From: an uncultured Bacilli bacterium
GTDB lineage: Bacteria; Bacillota_I; Bacilli_A; RF39; UBA660
Direction of reading: 5' to 3'
Length of the DNA: 14,471 nucleotides
Assembly: GCA_934101235.1 (NCBI GenBank)
Contig: CAKORH010000008.1
Coordinates: forward strand, 1-14,471
Below the pieces are notes generated by a model that made no database searches, was not told where the DNA came from, and saw only the letters and a program-made list of their open reading frames with translations. Positions 1 to 7,432 of the stretch are shown piece after piece. The translations under genes and the position numbers were made by a program. The first letter of the stretch is position 1. Every line of letters starts with the position of its first letter.

Positions 1-679
1 CATTGTGGTCATGAACATGTATCCAATCTCTAACATTTTCGCCTTTTCCATATACAGGAATTGGTTCATCATTTAAAGCCTTTGAAATTACTACTGGTAT
101 TAATTTTTCTGGGAATTGATATGCACCATAATTATTAGAACATCTTGATATTGTTACTGGTAATTTGAAAGTTCTTGCATATGCTAAAACTTGTAAATCT
201 GCTCCTGCTTTGCTAGCAGAATAGGGACTTGATGTATGTATTGGTGTATCTTCTGTAAATAATAAATCAGGTCTTTCTAGTGGTAAATCACCATATACTT
301 CATCTGTTGATACTTGATGATATCTTTTTACTCCATATTTTTTTGATGCGTTTAATAAAGTCATTGTACCTAATATATTTGTATCTGCAAAAAGGTTAGG
401 ATTTTTAATAGAATTATCAACATGACTCTCTGCAGCAAAATTAATTACATAGTCAAATTTATATTGTTCAAATAATTTTTCTACCAATTCTTTGTCTCTA
501 ATATCCCCCTTTACGAATTCAAAATTATCTTTATTTTCTAGTTCTTTTATATTGTTATAATTACCTGCATAAGTCAATGCGTCTAAACATATAAATATAT
601 CTTCTGAATACTTGTTTACTACATAATGTAAGTAATTACTTCCTATAAATCCTGCTCCTCCAGTTATTAAAAACTTCAT
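1..679 (-). CDS. rmlB: dTDP-glucose 4,6-dehydratase (RmlB), 3' end cut by window edge
   Basis: Converts dTDP-glucose to dTDP-4-keto-6-deoxy-glucose in the cytoplasm using a bound NAD; a short-chain dehydrogenase/reductase-fold enzyme. I translated it by hand: 226 complete codons are present and the reading frame is open to the window edge, so about a third of the usual 320-350 residues is missing. Visible motifs are the NAD-binding GGAGFIGSN (residues 7-15), the catalytic Thr-Asp-Glu (125-127) in STDEVYGD, and the YxxxK pair (Tyr153, Lys157) in YSASKAGAD. The RmlB-typical GENVRDWIHVHDH is at the truncated end. The ATG lies one base after the RmlA stop, with AGGAGG 9 nt upstream, inside rmlA. 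It supplies the substrate for the ketoisomerase encoded at 2644-3078. RmlC and RmlD are not visible, so whether dTDP-rhamnose is also made is unknown. Confidence 0.95.
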   Translation of the reverse strand, partial: MKFLITGGAGFIGSNYLHYVVNKYSEDIFICLDALTYAGNYNNIKELENKDNFEFVKGDIRDKELVEKLFEQYKFDYVINFAAESHVDNSIKNPNLFADTNILGTMTLLNASKKYGVKRYHQVSTDEVYGDLPLERPDLLFTEDTPIHTSSPYSASKAGADLQVLAYARTFKLPVTISRCSNNYGAYQFPEKLIPVVISKALNDEPIPVYGKGENVRDWIHVHDHN

Positions 680-680
680 A

Positions 681-1553
681 TTATTCTTCCTCCTCTGCTA
701 TTGATAAAATATATTTACCATATTCCGTTTGTTTTAACTCTTCTCCTATTTGTTTTAATTGTTCAGTTGTTATAAAACCTTGCCTCCAAGCAATCTCTTC
801 TATACATGCTATATATAATCCTTGTCTAGATTGTACTGTTTCAACAAACATCCCTGCTTTAAGCATATTACTAGGACTACCAGTATCTAGCCAAGCAATA
901 CCTCTATGTAATAATTCTACTTTCAATTGCTTTCTTTTTAGGTATTCATTATTAACCGCAGTTATTTCAAGTTCTCCTCTTACTGATGGTTTAACATTTT
1001 TTGCTATATCTATAACACTATTATCATAAAAATATAACCCAGGAACTGCATATTTTGATTTAGGATCTTCTGGTTTTTCTTCTATAGATATTACATTTCC
1101 GTCATCATCAAATTCGACAACTCCAAATGCTTTTGGATTATTTACCTGATATCCAAATATTGTTGCAGAATTTTTTTCTTTTTTTATTCTATTAAATATG
1201 TCTGAGAAACCTTGACCATAGAATACATTGTCGCCTAATATTAAACATACGTTATCATTTCCTATAAACTCCTCACCTAAAATAAATGCTTCTGCTAAAC
1301 CTCTTGGTTTTTCTTGAATTTTATATGTGAAATTCACTCCTATTCTTTCACCTGAACCTAGTAAACTTTGATATTGTGCAATATCTTGAGGGGTAGATAT
1401 TATTAATATGTCTTTAATTCCTGCAAGCATCAGAGTTGATATAGGATAATAAATCATTGGTTTATCATATATTGGTAATAATTGTTTTGATACAGATATT
1501 GTTGATGGATAAAGTCTTGTTCCTTTTCCGCCTGCTAAAATAATTCCTTTCAT
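681..1553 (-). CDS. rmlA: Glucose-1-phosphate thymidylyltransferase (RmlA)
   Basis: Makes dTDP-glucose from dTTP and glucose-1-phosphate, the committed step for dTDP-deoxysugars. The 290-residue length is normal for RmlA. The nucleotide-binding signature GGKGTRLYP is at 8-16, with Lys where Ser/Ala is more usual. KQLLPIYDKPMIYYP follows at 23-37. The metal/nucleotide site GDN is at 107-109, EEKP at 158-161, GELEIT at 193-198, and the second metal Asp at 223 in WLDTG. The short length and GELEIT/WLDTG pattern fit RmlA rather than GalU or a GlmU-like uridylyltransferase. It starts 8 bases after the aminotransferase stop; that TAG is part of its AGGAGG ribosome site, so translation is probably coupled. 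It runs with the upstream ketoisomerase and aminotransferase genes and with rmlB downstream. Confidence 0.96.
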   Translation of the reverse strand: MKGIILAGGKGTRLYPSTISVSKQLLPIYDKPMIYYPISTLMLAGIKDILIISTPQDIAQYQSLLGSGERIGVNFTYKIQEKPRGLAEAFILGEEFIGNDNVCLILGDNVFYGQGFSDIFNRIKKEKNSATIFGYQVNNPKAFGVVEFDDDGNVISIEEKPEDPKSKYAVPGLYFYDNSVIDIAKNVKPSVRGELEITAVNNEYLKRKQLKVELLHRGIAWLDTGSPSNMLKAGMFVETVQSRQGLYIACIEEIAWRQGFITTEQLKQIGEELKQTEYGKYILSIAEEEE

Positions 1554-1557
1554 CTTT

Positions 1558-1563
1558 CCTCCT
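1558..1563 (-). promoter_or_regulatory. Shine-Dalgarno of rmlA fused to the preceding stop codon
   Basis: The minus strand reads TAGGAGGAAAGATG: the TAG stop of the aminotransferase gene supplies the first two bases of AGGAGG, and the rmlA ATG follows after four bases. A ribosome terminating on the aminotransferase gene would sit on the rmlA start, suggesting coupled translation and fixing the start at 1553. Confidence 0.75.
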
Positions 1564-2647
1564 AATATTTATTAATTATATTTATAATATAATCAATTTC
1601 TTCATCAGTTAAGCCATAATACATAGGTAAACTGACTACTTTGCTTGCTAGTTCTTCAGCTATTGGTAAATCCAATTTATTAAATTCTTCATAAGCTTTT
1701 TGTTTGTGTATTGCTCTTGGATAATGAACCATAGTCGGTATGTCATATTTTTTTAAATACTCTTGAAAAATTTCTCTATCATCAACTTGTACAACATATT
1801 GATGATATACATGGTAATTATCAACATTCTCAACTGGTAATTTTATTTTTTCATTTTTTATTTCATTGTTAAATCTTGAAGCAATTCTTCTTCTATCTTT
1901 ATTCCATTTATCCAAATATGGCAATTTTACTGAAAGAATAGAGGCTTGTAATTCATCTAATCTGGAATTAAAACCTTTTTCGTTATGTATATATTTTTGA
2001 TTTGAGCCATAATTTCTCAATTCTCGTACTTTATCAGCTAATTCTTTGTCGTTGGTAGTTATGCAACCACCATCACCTAAACATCCTAAGTTTTTTCCTG
2101 GATAAAAACTAAATTCTGCTATGTCTCCAAGTGAACCAGCTTTTTTTCCTTTGTATGTTGCTCCGTGTGCTTGTGCAGCATCTTCAACTACTTTTAAATT
2201 GTGACGTTTTGCTATATCCATTATTTTATTCATTTCACAGCATTGTCCATATAAGTGTACAACAATTATTGCTTTTGTTTTATTCGTTATTTTTTCTTCT
2301 ATTTTATCAGGATTTATAAGGCAATCATTTTCATTGACTTCAACAAATACTGGCTTTGCACCGCAATTTGAAACTGCTAAAGCCGTTGCAATAAATGTAT
2401 GTGAGGGAATTATTACTTCATCATTTTCTTTTATGCCTAAGGCTAGCAAAGATAATTTTATTCCGTCTAAACCATTTCCAACACCAACACAATATTTCGT
2501 ACCACAATATTCAGCCCATTCTTGTTCAAATTGTTTTAAAAATGGACCATCAATATAATAACTGTTATCTAACACTCTTTTTATAGCATAGTCTATTTCA
2601 CTTCTTATTTCATTATGCATTAAATCTAATCTTCCAAAACTTATCAT
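1562..2647 (-). CDS. fdtB: PLP-dependent sugar 3-aminotransferase, DegT/DnrJ/EryC1/StrS family (FdtB/QdtB-like)
   Basis: Predicted to transfer an amino group, usually from glutamate, to C3 of the dTDP-3-keto-6-deoxyhexose made by the neighbouring ketoisomerase, giving dTDP-Fuc3N or dTDP-Qui3N. The 361 residues match the family length. The PLP-binding Lys is K185 in FYPGKNLGCLGDGG. EDAAQAHGA (155-163) carries the Asp156 that pairs with the PLP pyridine nitrogen and Gln159. The phosphate-binding region GVGNGLDGIKLSL is at 55-67, and the C-terminal half has the family's YNSRLDELQA-type segment (here FNSRLDELQAS). The family alone does not fix the sugar; the 3-amino assignment rests on the directly coupled FdtA-type ketoisomerase. 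Its ATG overlaps the ketoisomerase stop in ATGA (2644-2647). The symbol fdtB is used in the broad FdtB/QdtB sense; the stereochemistry at C4 is unknown. Confidence 0.88.
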   Translation of the reverse strand: MISFGRLDLMHNEIRSEIDYAIKRVLDNSYYIDGPFLKQFEQEWAEYCGTKYCVGVGNGLDGIKLSLLALGIKENDEVIIPSHTFIATALAVSNCGAKPVFVEVNENDCLINPDKIEEKITNKTKAIIVVHLYGQCCEMNKIMDIAKRHNLKVVEDAAQAHGATYKGKKAGSLGDIAEFSFYPGKNLGCLGDGGCITTNDKELADKVRELRNYGSNQKYIHNEKGFNSRLDELQASILSVKLPYLDKWNKDRRRIASRFNNEIKNEKIKLPVENVDNYHVYHQYVVQVDDREIFQEYLKKYDIPTMVHYPRAIHKQKAYEEFNKLDLPIAEELASKVVSLPMYYGLTDEEIDYIINIINKY

Positions 2648-3078
2648 TTTTTATCACTACCTTCATTAAAATATTTTTTTGCTTTTTCTAAATAATCATT
2701 CCAATCTCTTATATAATCGTTTTCATCATATTCGTGACTGGCTAAAACAACAAGGACCGCTTCATTTTCAAAATCAAACATTTCTCTCCATATCATCGGA
2801 CCTATGTATAACCCTTTATTTGGGCTATCTAACTCAACAATTTCTTCTTCATATGGAGTTTTAATCAATACTTTTACTTTTCCGTGAACAGCAATTAATA
2901 TTTGTTCTAAATCATTATGAGAATGATATCCTCTTCTTACCCCATCTTTTACATCGTAAATATAATATATTCTTTTCAATGGAAATTCCAATTGTTTTGG
3001 ATATTCAATTGGTATCATTTTTCCTCTATGATCTGTTATTTCATTAAACTTAACTATTTTACAATTTTTCATTTTCAT
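2644..3078 (-). CDS. fdtA: dTDP-4-keto-6-deoxyhexose 3,4-ketoisomerase (FdtA/QdtA, WxcM-like cupin)
   Basis: Moves the keto group of dTDP-4-keto-6-deoxy-glucose from C4 to C3, setting up amination at C3. At 144 residues it is a stand-alone single-domain cupin of the usual FdtA/QdtA size. Family hallmarks are DHRGKMIPIE (16-25), RRGYHSH with conserved histidines at 52 and 54, the LDSPNKGLYIGPMIWREM segment, and the C-terminal LASHEYDENDYIRDW. FdtA (galacto product) and QdtA (gluco product) cannot be separated safely by eye, so the symbol is family-level. The start overlaps the end of the acetyltransferase gene by 20 bases. A second in-frame ATG two codons later (M3, 3072) is possible, and neither start has a strong Shine-Dalgarno, so translation is probably coupled. 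Its stop overlaps the aminotransferase start (ATGA). Confidence 0.9.
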   Translation of the reverse strand: MKMKNCKIVKFNEITDHRGKMIPIEYPKQLEFPLKRIYYIYDVKDGVRRGYHSHNDLEQILIAVHGKVKVLIKTPYEEEIVELDSPNKGLYIGPMIWREMFDFENEAVLVVLASHEYDENDYIRDWNDYLEKAKKYFNEGSDKK

Positions 3079-3562
3079 TTATAATTGAATACCAAAGTAA
3101 ATCATGGTATTGTTCCTTTCTATAAACATGTTCTTCAAATTTACCTTCAAAATTAAAACCATATTTTTCATAAAACTTAATTGCTCTTATATTATCGTCT
3201 GCTACACATAAATATACTTTATGTAATTTCAATTCATTGAAGGCTTTATCTAGTAATAACGAAGTTGCATCTTTAGATATTCCTTTGCCCATTGCACATG
3301 TGCGGATAGAAATTGCATATTCGGCATTTTTATTTTTATAATCTATATTTTTTAAACTTATAGTTCCTAAATACTCGTCATTATTATCAACAATTGCAAG
3401 ATTTAATTCATTTGTATTGTGATTACTATTTTCTATAAATTCTAATGCATCCTCTAATGTTTTTTCTTTAAAATTTACTGAAAAAAATTCATTGACATTA
3501 TTATCATGCATCCATTCAAGCATGTAAATTGCATCTTTTTCTTCTATATTTCTTAATTTCAT
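3059..3562 (-). CDS. GNAT-family N-acetyltransferase, probably acetylating the 3-amino sugar nucleotide
   Basis: A 167-residue GNAT protein of the Acetyltransf_3 (RimJ/RimL-like) type. Visible are an N-terminal MKLRNIEEKDAIYML strand-helix, a central EYLGTISLKNID strand, and the acetyl-CoA loop within CAMGKGISKDA. The C-terminal DDNIRAIKFYEKYGF helix-turn is typical of the family. From context (inference) it acetylates the 3-amino group made by the coupled ketoisomerase/aminotransferase pair, giving dTDP-Fuc3NAc or dTDP-Qui3NAc. The best-known FdtC/QdtC enzymes are left-handed beta-helix proteins, so this would be a fold replacement, comparable to WecD for Fuc4NAc. Another amino-sugar or protein substrate is not excluded. 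The start has AGGAG upstream, 23 bases after the GT2 stop. The 3' end overlaps fdtA. Confidence 0.85.
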   Translation of the reverse strand: MKLRNIEEKDAIYMLEWMHDNNVNEFFSVNFKEKTLEDALEFIENSNHNTNELNLAIVDNNDEYLGTISLKNIDYKNKNAEYAISIRTCAMGKGISKDATSLLLDKAFNELKLHKVYLCVADDNIRAIKFYEKYGFNFEGKFEEHVYRKEQYHDLLWYSIINENEKL

Positions 3563-3585
3563 AATTCACTCCTATTCTTATTTTT

Positions 3586-4764
3586 TTATATTCTAAAACT
3601 TTCATTATTGTCATAATGTGCATTACCATATTTTAATTTTTTCTTAATTTTTTTGACTATATAAACTAATTGTTTTATAATTTTTCTTATTTTATAAAAA
3701 ATGAATGCTATAATTTTAGGTGCTATAAATAATATTAAAATTATTTTTAATAAAAGTGAATCACTTAAAAATGATTTTAATATCAAACACATTACTAATT
3801 CATAAATTAATTCTATCAGTCCATTTAAATTCGTACAATTGTATATGTAATCATTTAAAGTTATTAAAAGAATGCTTATAACATCAAATAATTTGTAAGT
3901 TAAACTTTTCTTTTTATATATATGATCTTCTGTTGAAAAATTATTTTTATAATATTTGTAATCTGATATTACTTTAAATTTTGCCTTTAAACTTAATTCA
4001 TTAAAAAATGGGATTATTTCATTCTCATATATATTAAATACATCTTTGTAATATTGTTTTATAGTTGGTGAAATTTTATATGAAAATGAATGGCTTACTC
4101 CACCATTTCTATGTTTTAATGCCTCAAAATCAAAGTAATTTATTTTTATACCCTTTCTTGAGCAAACCAAATAATAAGGCCAATCCTCAATAAGTTTGTA
4201 TGTTTCATCAAAATTAATTTTATTAAATAATTCTTTTTTATAGCTTGTTGCTCCAGCAGCTAATAAGCATCCTTCCGCCATTTTGCTAAATAGTTTTTTT
4301 GGAGAAGAATCATTTATTATTATTTTGTTCTTTTCCGTTACGAAATCATACAATTTTTTCTCTATTTTTTCATCATACATTATACATTGCGCAGATACAA
4401 TTTCTGCATTACTCTTTTTAAAGGCATTTACGAATTTAGCAATAACGTTTTCGTCATATAATTCATCATCAGCAGCAAAAAACATTGCAAAATTTCCAGT
4501 TGCTTTTTTTATCGCCTTATTTAACGTTTTTACTGTACCAATATTTTTCTCATTTATTACAAAATTATAATTTGTTAAATTTGTGTTTTTGTTTTTTTCA
4601 ATGTAATTGATTATTTTTTCTTGGTCAAACTTTTTAGAATTATCATCAGTTATCAATAACTCTATATTATTATAATTTTGCTTTAAAATTGAATCAATTG
4701 CATTATAAATATATTTTTGTTGATTATAATGTAACAGTATTATTGTAAATTTATCTTTTTTCAT
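3586..4764 (-). CDS. GT2-family glycosyltransferase with hydrophobic C-terminal region
   Basis: A cytoplasmic-face GT-A glycosyltransferase that probably adds one sugar of the repeat unit; donor and acceptor are unknown. The N-terminal domain (about 5-225) starts with FTIILLHYNQQKYIYNAIDS, has the nucleotide-binding TDDNS (39-43), and AADDE (97-101) at the DxD position. A catalytic-base-type ED occurs in LIEDWPYY (193-194). The first Asp of the common DSDD is Ala here, a variation seen in other GT2 proteins. Residues about 290-375 are strongly hydrophobic, probably two or three membrane or amphipathic segments, followed by Lys-rich KKIKKKLKYG and a polar tail. It opens the second transcription unit and lies directly upstream of the dTDP-amino-sugar genes, so it may use that sugar (inference). 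ATG at 4764 is preceded by AAAGGAG. Confidence 0.87.
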   Translation of the reverse strand: MKKDKFTIILLHYNQQKYIYNAIDSILKQNYNNIELLITDDNSKKFDQEKIINYIEKNKNTNLTNYNFVINEKNIGTVKTLNKAIKKATGNFAMFFAADDELYDENVIAKFVNAFKKSNAEIVSAQCIMYDEKIEKKLYDFVTEKNKIIINDSSPKKLFSKMAEGCLLAAGATSYKKELFNKINFDETYKLIEDWPYYLVCSRKGIKINYFDFEALKHRNGGVSHSFSYKISPTIKQYYKDVFNIYENEIIPFFNELSLKAKFKVISDYKYYKNNFSTEDHIYKKKSLTYKLFDVISILLITLNDYIYNCTNLNGLIELIYELVMCLILKSFLSDSLLLKIILILFIAPKIIAFIFYKIRKIIKQLVYIVKKIKKKLKYGNAHYDNNESFRI

Positions 4765-4788
4765 ATTTACTCCTTTATTTATACTTAT

Positions 4789-4817
4789 ATCATATCAAAT
4801 TTCTACAATCTTTGAAA
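4789..4817 (-). promoter_or_regulatory. Candidate sigma-A extended -10 promoter for the amino-sugar unit
   Basis: The minus strand carries TATGAT (4789-4794; one mismatch to TATAAT), preceded by TGA, giving the extended -10 form TGnTATGAT. A weak -35-like TTTCAA lies 17 bases upstream (4812-4817). Transcription would start near 4782, leaving a short leader with AAAGGAG before the ATG at 4764. The site lies immediately after the hairpin at 4819-4848. AT-rich DNA produces such matches by chance, so this is moderate evidence only. Confidence 0.5.
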
Positions 4818-4818
4818 C

Positions 4819-4848
4819 AAAAAAGAAAGATTTTCATTGTCTTTCTTT
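4819..4848 (-). terminator. Rho-independent-like terminator after the UbiA gene
   Basis: On the minus strand, AAAGAAAGA and TCTTTCTTT form a perfect 9-bp stem around the 9-base loop CAATGAAAA, and the 3' arm runs straight into further T residues. It begins 27 bases after the UbiA stop codon and precedes the next candidate promoter. The stem has only two G-C pairs, so termination may be partial. The plus-strand reading also ends in a T-rich run, but no plus-strand gene is present. Confidence 0.6.
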
Positions 4849-4874
4849 AAATTTTTTAATAAAATATTAATTTT

Positions 4875-5738
4875 TTATAAATAAATAACTAAAAACATTA
4901 TAATTATATACGTTATTATTAAGATTATTAATAGATTATCATTGAGGATTACTTCAATTGGATCTCCATCTGAATCTCCTTCAATCATTAAACTATATTT
5001 TTGAAATATCATCATTACTAGTGGTATTGTAAGTATTAAATACTGTGATGAGATATTTAATTTTGTTAATGGATCAACACACCATAATGAATAGCTTATA
5101 ATTGATAATCCTAAAGAAACATACATATTTTTATCTAAAAATTCTTTGTTGTAATATTTTAATACTTTTCTAGTATTGTTATGTTTCATTTCATTTCTTC
5201 TTTTTCCAAATCCTAAGTAAAATGAACCAAACATTATCATTAAATATAACCAAGAAGATATTTCAATATTTGATGCTATTCCTCCATAATATACTCTTAA
5301 TACAAAACCTGATACTAATATTGATACATCAATGATAGGAATATGTTTTAGTTTTGTTGAATATAAAATATTTAATATTAAGTACAATAATGGTATTAGA
5401 ATAATAAATATATTAGTTGTTTTATTATATAGATATATTATTAATGATATGGATAATATCATTAATAATATTTGTACTAATATTGCATTTTTAATAGAAA
5501 TTTTTCCACTAGCTAGAGGTCTATTTTTCTTTTTTGGGTGATTCTTATCGCTTTCTATATCATTTATATCATTTATTATATATATAATAGAGGATATAAA
5601 TGAAAATATTATAAAAGCAAGTAAAACAGAATATATTTTATTTAAATTAAATATGCTTTTGCCAAAAAATAATGGTAATAGAACTAATCCATTTTTCAAC
5701 CAGTGTTTAATTCTTATTAATTTTAAATAATCTTTCAT
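4875..5738 (-). CDS. UbiA-family prenyltransferase, decaprenyl-phosphate phosphoribosyltransferase-like
   Basis: An integral membrane enzyme of the UbiA superfamily, closest by motif to the subgroup that moves 5-phosphoribose from PRPP to a polyprenyl phosphate. With the start chosen here it is 287 residues with about eight or nine hydrophobic helices. Features are the opening MKDYLKLIRIKHWLKN, the Mg/diphosphate motif NDxxDxxxD (Asn57, Asp58, Asp61, Asp65), NRPLASGKIS (72-81), the second Asp (137) after YSTKLKHIP, and the subgroup-typical GDPIEVILND (258-267). The frame stays open to a GTG at 5759. I choose ATG at 5738 because it forms an ATGA overlap with the upstream stop and places the family-typical N-terminus first. 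Next to a GT-C-like protein, it probably supplies a lipid-linked pentose donor (inference). Product and later processing enzymes are unknown. Confidence 0.8.
   Translation of the reverse strand: MKDYLKLIRIKHWLKNGLVLLPLFFGKSIFNLNKIYSVLLAFIIFSFISSIIYIINDINDIESDKNHPKKKNRPLASGKISIKNAILVQILLMILSISLIIYLYNKTTNIFIILIPLLYLILNILYSTKLKHIPIIDVSILVSGFVLRVYYGGIASNIEISSWLYLMIMFGSFYLGFGKRRNEMKHNNTRKVLKYYNKEFLDKNMYVSLGLSIISYSLWCVDPLTKLNISSQYLILTIPLVMMIFQKYSLMIEGDSDGDPIEVILNDNLLIILIITYIIIMFLVIYL
5735..5738 (-). promoter_or_regulatory. ATGA stop-start overlap deciding the UbiA start
   Basis: The TGA stop of the membrane glycosyltransferase gene overlaps the ATG of the UbiA gene in the four bases ATGA. GGAGG lies 14 bases upstream, farther than ideal but still able to assist re-initiation. 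The alternative GTG at 5759 has no Shine-Dalgarno and would add seven residues not expected in the family. Confidence 0.7.
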
Positions 5739-7432
5739 AACTTCAATTGTATCCTCCACGAATATATATATCTTATATCTTTTTCTTTTAATTTGTTATT
5801 TATAATATATTTAACATTTTTATCTTTTAAATTATAATAATAACCATAAAGTTCTGGATTTGACAATTTTAATTCATTATTATCCTGACTAGATAAATAA
5901 TTTAAATCTTCTTTAATTATTTTGTAAGTATTTATATCTTTCATTCTATTGTATATAAATAATGATGAATTAGTTAATATAGCTAACATTAATATAGATA
6001 TAAATATATTATTTAATTTTGTATTTTTCATATTTTTATAAAATAGAAATACTACTATAAATATTAGATAATAAAATTGAGGAACATATCTTGCCCACCA
6101 GCTTTCTCCTACTAAAATCATACTTAATATAATTGAAATACTAAATAATATAAGGTTTATATTAATATCTATTTTTTCTTTTTTTATTTTTTTTGTTAAT
6201 ATAATTATTAAAAGTAAAATAGTAAGTAATGTAATTAGAGCAAATAAAGGTCCAAATCCACCTATTCTTGTGTCTGGCAGAGTTATTGTATCCATTTCTG
6301 AACTATATATCTTAAAAGGATTTTTAATTGTTGTATTTCCTTGATTTCTACCTAAATTTTCTGTCCTACTATATATTGAATTTACAAATCTTTCTAATCC
6401 GTTCATTTTGTCATAATTATCTGGATACATCATTGTAATTATATCAACTTTATCTTCTCCTATTATTGGATATAAAGGGTTATGATGATCTAGAGTGTTT
6501 TTGATGTAAGAACTACATCCTATAAATCCTATAGCGACTATAAATATAATAGAAAATTTTATAGTCATATTTTTAAATGTTTCTAATCTATTTTTTTTGT
6601 TTTTTATTAGATAGTAGAAATAATATACTGCTGCTATTAAACCAGAATATAATAAACCAGTATATTTTAAATTAACAAATATTCCACAACAACACATTAA
6701 ATATAAGAAATTTAAATCGTATTTTTTTTCATATATTTTAGTTTGATATAGTAATAGCAATTCAATTCCAAATAATATACCCATTAATCCATCTACATAA
6801 AATGTAAACATTTGACTTAAAACTATTGGGTTTAAACCAATTAATATGCTTATAATAATTGCTTTTGTTTTACCTATCTTCTCTTCCAATATTGATAGTA
6901 ATAATAATACTAAAGATATATCTAATAGTACAGTTATACATTTTCCGCTTTCAATATTATTTGTGTATGAATATATTACCGTTTCTATAAAGTACGATGC
7001 TTTTGGGTAGTGATCAATCCATAAATCAACTTTATTTAGTGAATTTGAATCTTTTGTATGTTCACTTAATTTACCTAATGTTTCACTATTATAATCACTA
7101 CTAGATTCATATATCGGATTCCATCCTTCATTCATAAGGCCTATTGCAGTTTTATGGTATGAATTTCCATCCACAGTTAAATCATATGTTTTTGTAAAAA
7201 TAAAAGGCAGTATTAGTATTAAAAATAAATATGCTGTAATAGTTATTATTTTTGTATTCTTTTTTGATATTTTAAAATATAACAATAAAGGAATTATTAC
7301 AGAGATACATTGTATTATATTTAGGCAATGCACTATTTTAAATAATTTAAATAAATTATATAAAATACATATTGAAAACATATATAACACTATCATTAAA
7401 GATAATTTATATTTTTCTTTTATCTTATTCAT
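5735..7432 (-). CDS. Multi-pass membrane protein, putative GT-C-fold glycosyltransferase (polyprenyl-phosphate-sugar dependent)
   Basis: A 565-residue protein with roughly a dozen hydrophobic stretches. A polar loop after the second or third helix contains YDLTVDGNSYHKTAI with acidic residues (Asp84 and Asp88 from the chosen start), the position where GT-C enzymes carry their catalytic Asp. A further loop has DLWIDHYPKASYF, and late in the protein WWARYVPQFYYLIFI resembles segments common in bacterial GT39/PMT-like proteins. It ends in a short hydrophilic region (about 490-565). Such enzymes use polyprenyl-phosphate sugars on the outer membrane face. The neighbouring, translationally coupled UbiA gene could supply the lipid donor. 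The frame is open to GTG 7441, but ATG 7432 has GGGTGG five bases upstream and is preferred. An O-antigen-polymerase-type role cannot be excluded. Confidence 0.6.
   Translation of the reverse strand: MNKIKEKYKLSLMIVLYMFSICILYNLFKLFKIVHCLNIIQCISVIIPLLLYFKISKKNTKIITITAYLFLILILPFIFTKTYDLTVDGNSYHKTAIGLMNEGWNPIYESSSDYNSETLGKLSEHTKDSNSLNKVDLWIDHYPKASYFIETVIYSYTNNIESGKCITVLLDISLVLLLLSILEEKIGKTKAIIISILIGLNPIVLSQMFTFYVDGLMGILFGIELLLLYQTKIYEKKYDLNFLYLMCCCGIFVNLKYTGLLYSGLIAAVYYFYYLIKNKKNRLETFKNMTIKFSIIFIVAIGFIGCSSYIKNTLDHHNPLYPIIGEDKVDIITMMYPDNYDKMNGLERFVNSIYSRTENLGRNQGNTTIKNPFKIYSSEMDTITLPDTRIGGFGPLFALITLLTILLLIIILTKKIKKEKIDININLILFSISIILSMILVGESWWARYVPQFYYLIFIVVFLFYKNMKNTKLNNIFISILMLAILTNSSLFIYNRMKDINTYKIIKEDLNYLSSQDNNELKLSNPELYGYYYNLKDKNVKYIINNKLKEKDIRYIYSWRIQLKL

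Noticed and set aside
2131..2586. Open frames on the plus strand inside the aminotransferase gene
   Set aside because: They lie antisense to a gene with clear family motifs, have low-complexity translations, and lack ribosome sites; they are shadows of AT-rich coding sequence.
4283..4570. 95-codon plus-strand open frame inside the GT2 gene
   Set aside because: It is antisense to conserved GT2 motifs and its Phe/Ser-rich translation is what the reverse complement of Lys/Glu/Asn codons gives.
4819..4850. Plus-strand reading of the hairpin as a terminator for a plus-strand gene
   Set aside because: No plus-strand gene exists nearby; the element is better explained as ending the minus-strand UbiA gene.
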